A stretch of 64,000 bases of DNA from Burkholderia stagnalis (GTDB lineage Bacteria > Pseudomonadota > Gammaproteobacteria > Burkholderiales > Burkholderiaceae), in NCBI RefSeq assembly GCF_902830275.1, contig NZ_CADESW010000008.1, positions 124,001 to 188,000 of the forward strand, read 5' to 3'. The translations under genes were made by a program, and so were the position numbers. The notes below the pieces were generated by a model that was not told where the DNA came from, did not search any database, and was given only the letters and a program-made list of their open reading frames with translations. Positions 27,222-36,681 of this stretch are shown here, piece by piece (position 1 is the stretch's first letter; each line of letters begins with the position of its first letter).

Positions 27222-28274
27222 ATGCGTTGGAAGAACCGGCCGAAAGGCTCGAACTGGGGCGACTTCGGTCCCGACGATCAGTTGGGCCGCCCCAACCTCA
27301 TCGGCGCGGAGCAGGTGCTCAAGGGTGCGCGCGAAATTCGTGCGGGCCTGAGCTTCACGCTGTCGCTGCCGCTCGACTTTCCCGGCGGGAACACGCTCAA
27401 CGCGCGCCGCCATCCGCCCGTGCTGCGCCCCACGTTCCGCGATGACCTCCCCTACGTGAACTTCCCGTTCGCGCGCAGCGAGCCGAGCGCCACCGATGTG
27501 GTCAGCGACGACCAGGTGCTGCTCTCGCTGCAATATTCGACGCAATGGGATGCGCTCGCGCACGTGGGTGCGCGCTTCGACGCCGACGGCGACGGTGTGG
27601 CCGAAAGCGTCTATTACAACGGCTATCGCGCGAACCAGGACATTGTCGGTCCGATGGAATACCGCGCGGAAACCGGCTTCGCGCCGCAAGCCTGCGGCGG
27701 CGCGCACAGCCGCGCGGACGTGCTCGGCATCGAGAACCTGGCGGTGAAAGGCATGCAGGGACGCGGCGTGCTGGTCGATTTCGCCGCGCATTTCGGGCGC
27801 GAATGCCGCACGGTCGGCTACGACGACCTCATGACGGTGATGCAGGCGGACAACGTCGAGGTCGAGCGCGGCGACATGCTCGTCCTGCGCACCGGCTTCG
27901 CCGAAATGGTGCTGGAAATGAATCGCCAGCCGGACGAGGCCGTGCTGGCGAGCCATTGCAGCGCGCTCGACGGCCGCGATGAGCGCCTCCTGCAGTGGAT
28001 CACCGACACGGGCATTGCCGCACTCGCCGCGGACAACTACGCGGTCGAGCGCTACCCGGCGCGCGAACCCGCCACGCCGGGCGAACATCCGCTGCTGCCG
28101 CTGCATCATCACTGCCTCTTCAAGCTGGGCCTGCCGCTTGGCGAGCTGTGGTACCTGCGTGACCTCGCCGCATGGCTGCGCGAGCACAAGCGTTCGCGCT
28201 TCATGCTCACCGCGCCGCCGCTGCGGCTGCCGGGTGCGATGGGCTCGCCCGTCACGCCGGTCGCCACCGTCTGA
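27222..28274 (+). CDS. Cyclase family protein (putative metal-dependent hydrolase)
   Basis: This 350-residue protein belongs to the cyclase/kynurenine-formamidase superfamily. It shows SLQYSTQWDALAHVG, where the Asp/His of the metal site lie, GRGVLVDFAAHFGREC, VERGDMLVLRTG and IAALAADNYAVERYP. Related enzymes hydrolyse amide or lactone-type bonds in catabolic pathways. The strict HxGTH motif of small cyclases appears as HVGARF here. It starts a rightward group with the SDR (47 bases) and the dehydrogenase, controlled presumably by the IclR gene upstream. The substrate is unknown. Confidence 0.82.
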   Translation: MRWKNRPKGSNWGDFGPDDQLGRPNLIGAEQVLKGAREIRAGLSFTLSLPLDFPGGNTLNARRHPPVLRPTFRDDLPYVNFPFARSEPSATDVVSDDQVLLSLQYSTQWDALAHVGARFDADGDGVAESVYYNGYRANQDIVGPMEYRAETGFAPQACGGAHSRADVLGIENLAVKGMQGRGVLVDFAAHFGRECRTVGYDDLMTVMQADNVEVERGDMLVLRTGFAEMVLEMNRQPDEAVLASHCSALDGRDERLLQWITDTGIAALAADNYAVERYPAREPATPGEHPLLPLHHHCLFKLGLPLGELWYLRDLAAWLREHKRSRFMLTAPPLRLPGAMGSPVTPVATV

Positions 28275-28321
28275 GTTCAGTCCGCATTCCTGCGCCGCAC
28301 AATCAACATCGGGTTCCCGAC

Positions 28322-29023
28322 ATGGCTAAAGAACGAGTCTTGATCACCGGCGGCGCCGCCGGCATTGGCGCCGCGTGTGCCGCGCGCTGCGAGGCGGACG
28401 GATACGAAGCGGTGGTGATCGACCGCGTGGGCGACGGCATCGTCGCCGACCTGTCCGACACGCAGGCAACGGCGGCCGCGCTCGAGCGTGCGCTCGCGGG
28501 CGGCCCGATCACGCGCCTCGTCAACAACGTGGGCGTCGTGCTCCCTGCCGACGCCGAGCACCAGACGCTCGACGAGCTCGAGCGCGCGTGGGCGCTCAAC
28601 GTGCGTTGCGCGCAGCAGTGCATGCAGGCGCTTCTGCCCGGCATGAAGGCCGCCGGTTTTGGGCGCATCGTCAACATGTCTTCGCGCGCCGCGCTCGGCA
28701 AGGAGCTGCGCACCGCGTACTCGGCCACGAAGGCGGCGCTCATCGGCATGACGCGCGTCTGGGCACTGGAGCTCGGCGGATTCGGCGTGACCGCGAACGC
28801 CATCGGCCCGGGCCCCATCCGCACCGAGCTCTTCGACCGCGCCAACCCGCCCGGCGCGGCGCGCACCCGGGCCATCATCGACGCGGTGCCCGTCAAGCGC
28901 GTGGGCACGCCCGATGACGTCGCGCACGCGGCCTCGTATCTGCTCGACGCGCGCAGCGGCTTCGTCACGGGTCAGGTGCTGTACGTGTGCGGCGGCATGA
29001 CGGTCGGCGTTGCGGGAGTCTGA
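28322..29023 (+). CDS. SDR family oxidoreductase
   Basis: The 233-residue enzyme has TGGAAGIGAA (8-17), NNVG, a Ser in NMSS, and an intact YSATK active site. VTANAIGPGPIRTELF and a C-terminal FVTGQVLYVCGG are canonical for classical SDRs. The Asp after strand 2 (VIDRVG) suggests NAD use. It ends two bases before the next start, so it is co-translated with the 3-hydroxyacyl-CoA-dehydrogenase-like gene. It probably oxidises a hydroxy intermediate of the cluster's substrate. Confidence 0.88.
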   Translation: MAKERVLITGGAAGIGAACAARCEADGYEAVVIDRVGDGIVADLSDTQATAAALERALAGGPITRLVNNVGVVLPADAEHQTLDELERAWALNVRCAQQCMQALLPGMKAAGFGRIVNMSSRAALGKELRTAYSATKAALIGMTRVWALELGGFGVTANAIGPGPIRTELFDRANPPGAARTRAIIDAVPVKRVGTPDDVAHAASYLLDARSGFVTGQVLYVCGGMTVGVAGV

Positions 29024-29025
29024 CG

Positions 29026-30036
29026 ATGCAGGCCATCGACCATCTGGAAGCGGACTCACGCAGCCGGCAAGCCGGGCCGCAGCCCGCGAGCCGTCGTGCG
29101 GGCATTGTCGGCGCGGGCAGCATCGGCGTGGCGTTCGCCGTCGTGTTCGCGCGCGCGGGCTGGCGCGTGCGCCTCTTCGATCCCGACGAAGCGCGGCGCG
29201 CCGCGGCGCCCGCCGAAATCGCGTTGCGTCTGGCCGATCTCGCGCATTTCGCGCTGATCGACGAAAGCGCGATGCAAATCGCCGAGCGCGTCGAAGTGGT
29301 CGATACGCTCGAAGCCGCCGCGGCCGATGCCGATCTGGTACAGGAATGCGCGCCCGAGCGCGCCGAGCTCAAGCGAGGCCTCTTCGCGCAACTCGACCGT
29401 GCCGCGCCCCCGCACGCGATTCTCGCGAGCGCGTCGTCGTTTCTGTCGGCATCGGAGTTCGTCGACGCAGCCTTGCCGGGCCACGCGCGCTGCCTCGTCG
29501 CGCATCCGGGCAATCCGCCCTATCTGGTGCCCGTGATCGAGATCGTGCCCGCCCCCTTCACCTCCGCGGATGCCACCGTGCGCGCCGTCGCGCTCTACGG
29601 CGAGGCGGGCCTCATGCCCGTACAGGTGAACAAGGAAGTGGCCGGCTTCATCTTCAACCGGCTGCAAGGCGCGGTGCTGCGCGAAGCGTATTGCCTGGTG
29701 CGCGACAACGTGGCATCGGTCGACGATATCGACACGGTGATGCGCGAAGGACTCGCGCCGCGCTGGTCGGTGATCGGACCGTTCGAGACCGTCGACCTGA
29801 ACACGCGCGGCGGCATCGCCTCGCATGCGCAGAAGATGGGACCGTCCTACGAACGCATGGGCGCCGAGCGCGGCCAGCACGATCCGTGGACGCCCGAGCT
29901 CGTCGCGCGGGTGGCGGCCGCGCGGCGTGCAGCGCTGCCGCTCGATCAATGGGACGCGCGCGTGACGTGGCGAGACCGCCAGCTCATGCATCTCGCGCGG
30001 CACCGCAAGTTCGCCGCGCCCGCTGACGACGACTGA
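29026..30036 (+). CDS. 3-hydroxyacyl-CoA dehydrogenase family protein
   Basis: The 336-residue protein has an N-terminal Rossmann fold (GIVGAGSIGVAFAVVFARAG) with LFDPDE and the catalytic-His segment VAHPGNPPYLVPVIEIVP. The C-terminal helical domain includes EVAGFIFNRLQGAVLREAY. NPPYLVP-type sequences are typical of lambda-crystallin/L-gulonate or carnitine dehydrogenase-like members, rather than beta-oxidation enzymes. It oxidises a hydroxyl group with NAD. The start at 29026 lies two bases after the SDR stop; 73 bases separate it from atoE. Confidence 0.85.
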   Translation: MQAIDHLEADSRSRQAGPQPASRRAGIVGAGSIGVAFAVVFARAGWRVRLFDPDEARRAAAPAEIALRLADLAHFALIDESAMQIAERVEVVDTLEAAAADADLVQECAPERAELKRGLFAQLDRAAPPHAILASASSFLSASEFVDAALPGHARCLVAHPGNPPYLVPVIEIVPAPFTSADATVRAVALYGEAGLMPVQVNKEVAGFIFNRLQGAVLREAYCLVRDNVASVDDIDTVMREGLAPRWSVIGPFETVDLNTRGGIASHAQKMGPSYERMGAERGQHDPWTPELVARVAAARRAALPLDQWDARVTWRDRQLMHLARHRKFAAPADDD

Positions 30037-30109
30037 CTCGCGTATTCGCGGCCCGCTCCTTGCACGACGTGCCGCCCCATAACGATTACGATTCGACGGA
30101 GACGACACC

Positions 30110-31438
30110 ATGCAAAGAATTACCGCATTCTTCACCGAGTTGATGCGCCGGTACTTGCCCGATCCGTTCGTCTTCGCGATCGGCCTCACGTTGCTCACGA
30201 TGGCGCTGGCCGTGGTCGTGCAGGGCCAGGCCGTGACCGCGCTCGCCACGAGCTGGGGCAAGGGCTTCTGGGCGCTGCTCGCCTTCACGACGCAGATGGC
30301 CGTGATTCTCGCGATGGGCTACGTGCTCGCCACCGCGCCGCTCACCGACCGCTTTCTGGATCGCCTCGTCTCGCAGGTGAACTCGCCGCGCATGGCCATC
30401 GTCGCCGCGACGCTGGTGGGCGGCATCGGCAGCTGGCTGAACTGGGGCTTCGGGCTCGTGGTGGGCGGCATCGTCGCGCGCAAGCTCGCGTTGCGCGTGA
30501 AGGGCGTGCACTACCCGCTCATCATCGCGTCGGCGTACAGCGGTTTCACGCTCTATGGGCTCGGCCTTTCCGCCAGCATCCCCGTGCTGATTTCGACGAA
30601 GGGGCATCCGCTCGAAGCGCAGATGGGCGTCATACCGCTGTCCGAGACGATCTTCTCGCCCGCCATGCTCGTGACGAGCCTCGTGACCATCATCACGCTG
30701 CCGATCCTGAACGCGTGGCTGCATCCCGGTGCCGGGCAGCCGGTGAAGGAGATCGACCGCGCGCTCGAAGCCGCGCCCAAATCCGCCCTGCCCGTGCTCG
30801 ATCTCGACGAAAGCGGCACGCTCGCCGCCCGCCTGAACAACAGCCGCCTGCTGAGCTATGCAATCGGCGCAATCGGCATGGGCTACGTCGCGTTGCACTT
30901 CGTGCGGGGCGGCTCGATCGACCTGAACCTCATCAACTTCTTCATCCTGTTCCTCGGCATCCTGCTGCTCGGCACGCCGATCCGCTATGTCGAGAAGCTC
31001 AACGAGGGCATCCGCACGATCAGCGGCATCATCCTGCAGTATCCGTTCTATGCCGGCATCATGGCGATCATGGCGTCGTCGGGGCTCGTCGATACCTTGT
31101 CCGCGGCCTTCGTCAAGGTCGCGACGCCCGCCACGCTGCCGTTCTGGGGCTTGATCAGCTCGTTCGTCATCAACTTCTTCGCCCCCTCGGGCGGCGGCCA
31201 CTGGGTCATCCAGGGGCCGTTCATGATCGAAGCGGCGAAGACAATCGGCGCATCCGTCGGCCACACCTCCACCGCCGTGATGCTCGGCAACGCATGGAAC
31301 GATCTGGTGCAGCCGTTCTGGATCCTGCCGGCGCTTGCGCTTTCCAGGCTCAAGCTCAGGGACATCATGGGCTATACGGTGATCATGATGTTCTGGATCG
31401 GCATCGTCTATTCGGTGGCGATCCTCGCCTGGGGCTGA
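30110..31438 (+). CDS. atoE: Short-chain fatty acid transporter, AtoE family
   Basis: This is a 442-residue membrane protein with about twelve hydrophobic segments. It shows the family start FFTELMRRYLPDPFVFAIGL, a conserved NWGFGLVVGGIVARKLA, the hinge FINFF-like region and PSGGGHWVIQGPF near residue 360. AtoE proteins carry acetoacetate and other short-chain acids. GGAG stands eight bases before the start. As the last gene of the cluster it gives a second transporter beside the MHS gene, perhaps for a product or a shorter acid. Confidence 0.9.
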   Translation: MQRITAFFTELMRRYLPDPFVFAIGLTLLTMALAVVVQGQAVTALATSWGKGFWALLAFTTQMAVILAMGYVLATAPLTDRFLDRLVSQVNSPRMAIVAATLVGGIGSWLNWGFGLVVGGIVARKLALRVKGVHYPLIIASAYSGFTLYGLGLSASIPVLISTKGHPLEAQMGVIPLSETIFSPAMLVTSLVTIITLPILNAWLHPGAGQPVKEIDRALEAAPKSALPVLDLDESGTLAARLNNSRLLSYAIGAIGMGYVALHFVRGGSIDLNLINFFILFLGILLLGTPIRYVEKLNEGIRTISGIILQYPFYAGIMAIMASSGLVDTLSAAFVKVATPATLPFWGLISSFVINFFAPSGGGHWVIQGPFMIEAAKTIGASVGHTSTAVMLGNAWNDLVQPFWILPALALSRLKLRDIMGYTVIMMFWIGIVYSVAILAWG

Positions 31439-31520
31439 GACGAGCGTTCTCGAAACCGAGGTGCGCCCTCGTCTGCCGGAGCATCTTCAGGCGCACCGAG
31501 CAACATGCTCGACCCGGCCT

Positions 31521-32177
31521 CTACCCCGCATCCCGCACGACGAAATCCGCAGGTGCGCGCCGCGACAACACCAGATCGACGTTGACGAGATCGTTCCCGT
31601 CGAGCTTCGCGCGCACGCCGGCCTCGTCCATCCCGAGTTCGCGCCACCGCGCAGCGAGACGCGCGGCGAGCACCGGGCGTGGTACGTCGAGCATCACGGT
31701 CACGTCGAAGCAGCGCCGCGGCGCGGCCCATGCGGGATCGTCGAACAGCAGGTAGTTGCCCTCGACCAGCACGAGCCGAACCGAAGCGGCGATGATCTCG
31801 GCGCCCGCCCGCGCGATTTCCAGCGAACGGTCGAAGACGGGCACCGCGACAGGCTTGCCGTCGTCCGCGCGCAACCTGCCGAGCATCGCCGCAAGGCCGT
31901 CGACGTCGAACGTATGCGGCGCGCCCTTGCGCGCGCGATGGCCGCGCGCGCCCAGCACCCGGTCGTCGTAATGAAAGCCGTCCATGCCGAGCACGGCCGC
32001 CGTCTCCGGTTCGCTCCGGTTGAGTTCGTCGCAAAGCCGTCGTGCGAACGTGCTCTTGCCTGCGCCGGGCGGGCCGGCGATCGCGACGATCCTGCGTGCC
32101 GCGTTCCGCTCGCCGCGCAGATGATCGGCGAGGCCGGCGAGATCGACGGACAGTTCGACGCGCGTCGCGCCGCTCAT
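31521..32177 (-). CDS. P-loop sugar/nucleoside kinase (FrcK/uridine kinase-like)
   Basis: The 218-residue kinase has Walker A GPPGAGKST (about 34-42), GMDGFHYDD and a lid region, with VLVEGNYLLFDD as the Walker-B-like strand. This is the panK/uridine-kinase-like fold found beside sugar ABC transporters (FrcK type). It probably phosphorylates the imported sugar or its isomerised form. It overlaps the epimerase gene by four bases and is the last gene of the operon. Confidence 0.82.
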   Translation of the reverse strand: MSGATRVELSVDLAGLADHLRGERNAARRIVAIAGPPGAGKSTFARRLCDELNRSEPETAAVLGMDGFHYDDRVLGARGHRARKGAPHTFDVDGLAAMLGRLRADDGKPVAVPVFDRSLEIARAGAEIIAASVRLVLVEGNYLLFDDPAWAAPRRCFDVTVMLDVPRPVLAARLAARWRELGMDEAGVRAKLDGNDLVNVDLVLSRRAPADFVVRDAG

Positions 32178-33067
32178 GGCAGGCGGCTCCGTTCCGCCTG
32201 CTTCAGCGCTTCCTGCGCGGACTTGAGCTGCACGCGCGTGTACATCAGCGCGTGGGACGCGAGGTCGCGGCTGTCTTCCCACAGGTTGCGCCAGATCGCG
32301 AGGATGCCTTCGAGCGGCTGCCCGACCACGCGCGACGAGAAACTCTCGAACGTGATCGGCCCTTGGTAGCCGCTGAACACCAGCGCGCGAAACACTTCCG
32401 TGAAATCGATGCTGCCCGAGCCGAGATAGCCGCGATGGGAATCGCCGATGTGGAAGTAGCCGAGATGGTCGCCCGTAGCGCGGATCGCCGACGTCACGTC
32501 GGATTCCTCGATGTTCATGTGATACGTGTCGAGATGCACCTTCACGTTCGGCATGCCGATCCGCGTGCACAGCTCGACGCCTTGCGACGCGGTGTTCAGC
32601 ACGTTCGATTCGTACCGGTTGACCACTTCGAGCCCGAGCGTGATCCCGCTCGCGGCGGCCGTTTCCGCGACCTGCCCCAGGATGTCCACGGACATCGCGA
32701 CGCCGGCGGCCGTGGTCGGCTCCGCATACTTCCGGAATGCCGAATACAGGATCCCGCACACGTGCGTCGCGCCGCAATCGCGCGCGACGCGCAGCGCGGC
32801 CTCCAGCTTGCGCTTGCCGCGCGCCGCCTTCGCCGCGTCGCCGCTCGCGATGTCGGACTCGGCGTCGAGCCCGAGCGAAAAGGTGATCCCGATGCCGTGC
32901 TTCTCCAGTTCCCGCCGCGTGAAGCCGGCGTCGATCGACTCCGGGTCGAGCGCCGCCACCTCGATGAAATCGAAGCCCGTCTCGGCCGTGTTCGCGATCG
33001 CCCGCGCGCATTCGTCGTGGCTCCACCCTGCTTCCCACACCAGTGCGTGTACGCCAAGCTTGTTCAT
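32174..33067 (-). CDS. Sugar phosphate isomerase/epimerase (TIM barrel)
   Basis: This 297-residue protein is of the D-tagatose/L-ribulose 3-epimerase-like family. Metal-site acids are visible in GLEVVNRYESN (Glu), VKVHLDTYHMNIEE (Asp and His), YFHIGDSHRGYLG (His) and PITFESFSS (Glu). It interconverts ketoses at C3 or acts on related substrates. It is coupled to the kinase downstream (4-base overlap) and to the permease upstream (4-base overlap). It points to a ketose or rare sugar as the transported substrate. Confidence 0.87.
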   Translation of the reverse strand: MNKLGVHALVWEAGWSHDECARAIANTAETGFDFIEVAALDPESIDAGFTRRELEKHGIGITFSLGLDAESDIASGDAAKAARGKRKLEAALRVARDCGATHVCGILYSAFRKYAEPTTAAGVAMSVDILGQVAETAAASGITLGLEVVNRYESNVLNTASQGVELCTRIGMPNVKVHLDTYHMNIEESDVTSAIRATGDHLGYFHIGDSHRGYLGSGSIDFTEVFRALVFSGYQGPITFESFSSRVVGQPLEGILAIWRNLWEDSRDLASHALMYTRVQLKSAQEALKQAERSRLP

Positions 33068-34122
33068 TCACCCTCCTTTTGACGATGGCGTCCCGGGCCG
33101 CTGAACGCGGCGCCCGCCGCGCGCGCACGAACCAGGGACTGGAAAACGCCGCGCGCCCATATCCAGCGCACGAGCATCACGGCCAGCAGGAACGCCCCCC
33201 ACAGCGCGGTGGCGAGGTGCTGGCTGGCGCCGAGCAGATTGAGGCCGGACGCGATCACCTGCAGGATCACGAGCGCAATCACGACGGGCGCGACACGCCC
33301 GAAGCCGCCGAACGGGTCGACGCGCCCCAGGAAGCACGCGAGCACGGAGATCAGCAGGAACGCCTCGCCGTGACCGACGCGCACCGAATTGAAGCGCGCG
33401 AGCATCACGACGCCGGCCACGCCGCACATCAGGCCCGACAGCATGTAGATGCGCGTGATCGCGCGCGCCGTCGCGATGCCCGAATAGCGCGTCGCCTCGA
33501 CGTTCGAGCCGATCATCCGCGTGACGAAGCCGAGCCGCGAGTGCGTCATCACCACGTGCCAGAGCAGCGCGCAGCCCGCGAAGATCCACAACGGCACTGG
33601 AATGCCGAGCCACAGCCCGTTGCCCATCGCGCGCACGACCGGCGGAAATCCCGACAGGTCGCCGCCGCGCGTCAGGAACTCGCCGAGCCCGCGCAGGAAG
33701 ATCATCGCCGACAGCGACACCAGGATCGGGCTCGCGCCCGTGTGCGCGATGATCGCGCCGATCAGCCAGCCGGCCGCCGCGCCCGTGGCGAGCGCGGCGG
33801 CGACGCCCGCCAGCACCACGCCGGCGCCCGCGTCGGCGCCGCCGTGCGACTGGATCACCCAGGCCATCGCCAGCCCGGCGATGTTCGCGGTGAAGGTCAC
33901 CGCGAGATTGAAGCCGCCGGAGATCAGCGGCATCAGCATCGCGAGCGTGAAGAGGCCGAGCTCCGGCAACTGGAACGCGATCGACACGAAGGTGCTGCCG
34001 GACAGGAACCGGTCCGACGCCGCGCTCATCGCGACGACGACGACGGCCAGGAAGCCGAGCAGGCCGGCGACGTCGGCCTGGACGAGCGGTGCGCGGACGC
34101 GCGGCGGCGTGACGTTGTTCAT
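33064..34122 (-). CDS. Sugar ABC transporter permease (second of two)
   Basis: This 352-residue inner-membrane permease is of the RbsC/BPD_transp_2 type with about ten hydrophobic helices. Conserved segments include MLMPLISGGFNLAVTFTANI, GAIIAHTGASPILVSLSAMI and GSNVEATRYSGI, the loop that contacts the ATPase. The start is at 34122, where the family N-terminus begins. It overlaps its partner permease by four bases. Two unlike permeases with one ATPase suggest a heterodimeric channel, as in rhamnose and AI-2 type importers. Confidence 0.9.
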   Translation of the reverse strand: MNNVTPPRVRAPLVQADVAGLLGFLAVVVVAMSAASDRFLSGSTFVSIAFQLPELGLFTLAMLMPLISGGFNLAVTFTANIAGLAMAWVIQSHGGADAGAGVVLAGVAAALATGAAAGWLIGAIIAHTGASPILVSLSAMIFLRGLGEFLTRGGDLSGFPPVVRAMGNGLWLGIPVPLWIFAGCALLWHVVMTHSRLGFVTRMIGSNVEATRYSGIATARAITRIYMLSGLMCGVAGVVMLARFNSVRVGHGEAFLLISVLACFLGRVDPFGGFGRVAPVVIALVILQVIASGLNLLGASQHLATALWGAFLLAVMLVRWIWARGVFQSLVRARAAGAAFSGPGRHRQKEGE

Positions 34123-35132
34123 GAGGACACCTCGTTGCGTGACGATGCGAAGCGCGCGCCGACGAGCCGCGCGACCCCGTCGCTCGACAGCGTGATGGCG
34201 ACGAGGATCACCGCGCCGACGATCATCTTGAACGCGTAAGGGGAAATGCCGAGCAGGTTCAGCCCGTTCGCGGTGATCGACACCAGCAGGATGCCGAGCA
34301 CCGTGCCCAGCACCGTGCCGCGTCCGCCGCCGAGCCGCGCGCCGCCGAGCACGACCGCGGCGAGCACGTCGAGCTCGCGGCCGACCAGCGCGTTGGGCAC
34401 GACCTCCTGCACCGTGTGCGCCTGCATCAGCCCGGCGATGCCGGCCATCATCCCGAGCCAGCCGAACGCGAGGTAATGCATCGCGGCGAGATCGATGCCG
34501 ACGCGACGCGCGGCCTCCGGGTTGTCGCCCATCGCGTAGAGCTGGCGGCCGATCGTCGTGCGCCGCAGCAGGAACCACGTCGCGACCACCGCCGCGAACA
34601 TCACCGCGACGGGCAGCGCGAGATCGGCGGCACCGCCCGGCGATGCGATCCGCAGCAGCGACACGCGCGCCGTCCACCAGTCCGGCAGGTCGTAGATCGA
34701 CACGCCGCCCGTCACGAACATCAGCCCGCCGAAAAAGAGGTTGAAGGTCGCGATCGTCGCGACGATCGACACGATGCGGAACCGGTAGATGATCGTCGCG
34801 TTGAGCGCGCCGAGCAGCACGCCGAACGCCACCGAAAGCGCGAAGCCGAGCGCCCAGCTGCCACCGCCCAGCCGCATCACGGTCAGCGCGGTCAGGTACT
34901 GCACCACCGATGCGCCGACCGCGAACGAAATGTCGATGCCGCCCGCGATCAGCACGATCAGCAGCCCGACCGCGAAGATGATGTTGACCGCGCTCTGGTT
35001 CAGCAGGTCGAACAGGTTGGACAGCGTCAGGAACGTCGACGTCGAGAGTCCGAGGCCGACGGCCATCATCGCGATGACGGCGATCAGCACCGCCTCGACC
35101 GTCCCGATGCCGGTTTTGCGCAGGTCAGGCAT
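34119..35132 (-). CDS. Sugar ABC transporter permease (first of two)
   Basis: The 337-residue permease shows the RbsC hallmarks LIVLIAGGIDISFAVGASVV and GDNPEAARRVGID (ATPase-contact loop), then LVGRELDVLAAVVLGGARLGGGRGTV-like residues spanning helices 8-9. It overlaps the ATPase gene by eight bases and the other permease by four. Together they form the channel. Confidence 0.92.
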   Translation of the reverse strand: MPDLRKTGIGTVEAVLIAVIAMMAVGLGLSTSTFLTLSNLFDLLNQSAVNIIFAVGLLIVLIAGGIDISFAVGASVVQYLTALTVMRLGGGSWALGFALSVAFGVLLGALNATIIYRFRIVSIVATIATFNLFFGGLMFVTGGVSIYDLPDWWTARVSLLRIASPGGAADLALPVAVMFAAVVATWFLLRRTTIGRQLYAMGDNPEAARRVGIDLAAMHYLAFGWLGMMAGIAGLMQAHTVQEVVPNALVGRELDVLAAVVLGGARLGGGRGTVLGTVLGILLVSITANGLNLLGISPYAFKMIVGAVILVAITLSSDGVARLVGARFASSRNEVSS

Positions 35133-36627
35133 GGACGTCTCGCTCGATCTGTTCGATGGGCGTGCCGCGCGGCACGTACTCGGCGACGATGCGTCCCGCC
35201 CGCATGTGCAGGATCCGGTCCGCGTTGAAATAGACTTCGGGGATCTCGTCGGAAATCAGCAGGATCGCCATCCCCGTTTCGGCGAGCCGGTGGATGATCG
35301 CGAAGATGCCGGCGCGCGCGCCCACGTCGACGCCGACCGTCGGCGAATCCAGGATCAGCAGCTTCGGGCGCGTCGCGAGCCATTTCGCGAGCACGATGCG
35401 CTGCTGGTTCCCGCCCGACAGCGTCGACACCGCGTCGCCGGGCCGGCCGATCTTCACCGCGAGGCGGTCGATCCAGTCGTGAATCAGCGCATCGCGCTTG
35501 CGCGACGCAATCAGCCGCGTGGCGCCGAGCAGATCGTCGAGTACCGCGATCACCGCGTTGTCGCCGATCGACTGCGCCTGCACGAGGCCGAGTTGCAGAC
35601 GGTCCTCCGACACGTATGCGATGCCGGCGCGGATCGCCTCGCGATTCGAGCGGATCGACAGCCGTCGCCCGTCAACGCGGATCTCGCCGGCATGCGGGCG
35701 CGTGATGCCGAACAGCGACAGCGCGAGCTCGGTGCGCCCGGCGCCCAGCCGCCCCGTCACGCCGACGATTTCACCGCGCCTCACGCGCAGCGACACCGCG
35801 TCGTATTCGCCGCGCCGGCACAGGCGGTCGACGCGCAGCACGTCCGGCGCGGCGGACAGGTCGGTCGAGCGCACCGCGTAATCGAACGTGCGGCCCGTCA
35901 TCAATTCGGTGAGCCGGGTCTGCGTCATCCCTTCGGTCGGATACGTGCCGACGTGGCGGCCGTCGCGCATCACGGTCACGCGGCTGCACACGTCGAGCAC
36001 CTCGGCCAGCCGATGGCTGACGAACACGACCGCGATGCCGTCCGACGACAGCCGGCGCACGATCGCGAGCAGCGCGCCCGTCTCCGCGTGGCTCAGCGAC
36101 GCGGTCGGCTCGTCCATGAACACCACGCGCGCATCGGCGACGAGCGCGCGCGCGATCGCGACCACCTGCCGCTGCGCGATCGACAGCGCGCGCACCGGGC
36201 GGCCGAGGTCCAGCGCGACGCCGAGCCGCTCGAGAATCCGGCGCGCCGCCGCGTTCATCTTCCCGTAGTCGACGAGGCGCGGCCACGCGCCGAGGTTGCG
36301 CTCGAACGCGATGTTCTCGGCGACGGTCATTTCCGGGAACAGCGCGAGGTCCTGCCAGATCACCTGGATGCCGAGCGCGCGCGCACGGGCCGGATCGAGC
36401 TGCGCGACGGGCCGGCCGTCGAACCGCAGCACCGCGCCCGGCTCGGGCTGGTAGACGCCGCTGACGATCTTGATCAGCGTGCTCTTGCCACAGCCGTTTT
36501 CGCCGGCGAGGCACAGCACCTCGCCGGGCATCACGTCGAACTTCACCTGCTGCAGCGCGCGCACGCCGCCGAACGTCTTCGACACGTTGTCGAGTTCGAG
36601 CAGTGCGGGCGAAGGGGCTGGAATCAT
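35125..36627 (-). CDS. Sugar ABC transporter ATPase (two-domain, RbsA/XylG-like)
   Basis: The 500-residue protein carries two ABC domains. The first has GENGCGKST (Walker A), the ABC signature as LSIAQRQ and VVFMDEPTASL (Walker B). The second has a degenerate GRLGAGRTEL at the Walker A position, the LSGGNQQ signature and LLILDSPTVGVD. This asymmetry is usual for the sugar-importer ATPases. It lies between the binding-protein gene (54 bases) and the permeases (overlap). Confidence 0.94.
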   Translation of the reverse strand: MIPAPSPALLELDNVSKTFGGVRALQQVKFDVMPGEVLCLAGENGCGKSTLIKIVSGVYQPEPGAVLRFDGRPVAQLDPARARALGIQVIWQDLALFPEMTVAENIAFERNLGAWPRLVDYGKMNAAARRILERLGVALDLGRPVRALSIAQRQVVAIARALVADARVVFMDEPTASLSHAETGALLAIVRRLSSDGIAVVFVSHRLAEVLDVCSRVTVMRDGRHVGTYPTEGMTQTRLTELMTGRTFDYAVRSTDLSAAPDVLRVDRLCRRGEYDAVSLRVRRGEIVGVTGRLGAGRTELALSLFGITRPHAGEIRVDGRRLSIRSNREAIRAGIAYVSEDRLQLGLVQAQSIGDNAVIAVLDDLLGATRLIASRKRDALIHDWIDRLAVKIGRPGDAVSTLSGGNQQRIVLAKWLATRPKLLILDSPTVGVDVGARAGIFAIIHRLAETGMAILLISDEIPEVYFNADRILHMRAGRIVAEYVPRGTPIEQIERDVHA

Positions 36628-36681
36628 GGCGATGCGTCTCCGGTGCGATCGGGATCAACAGGGAAGCCGGGCACGCGCCGC

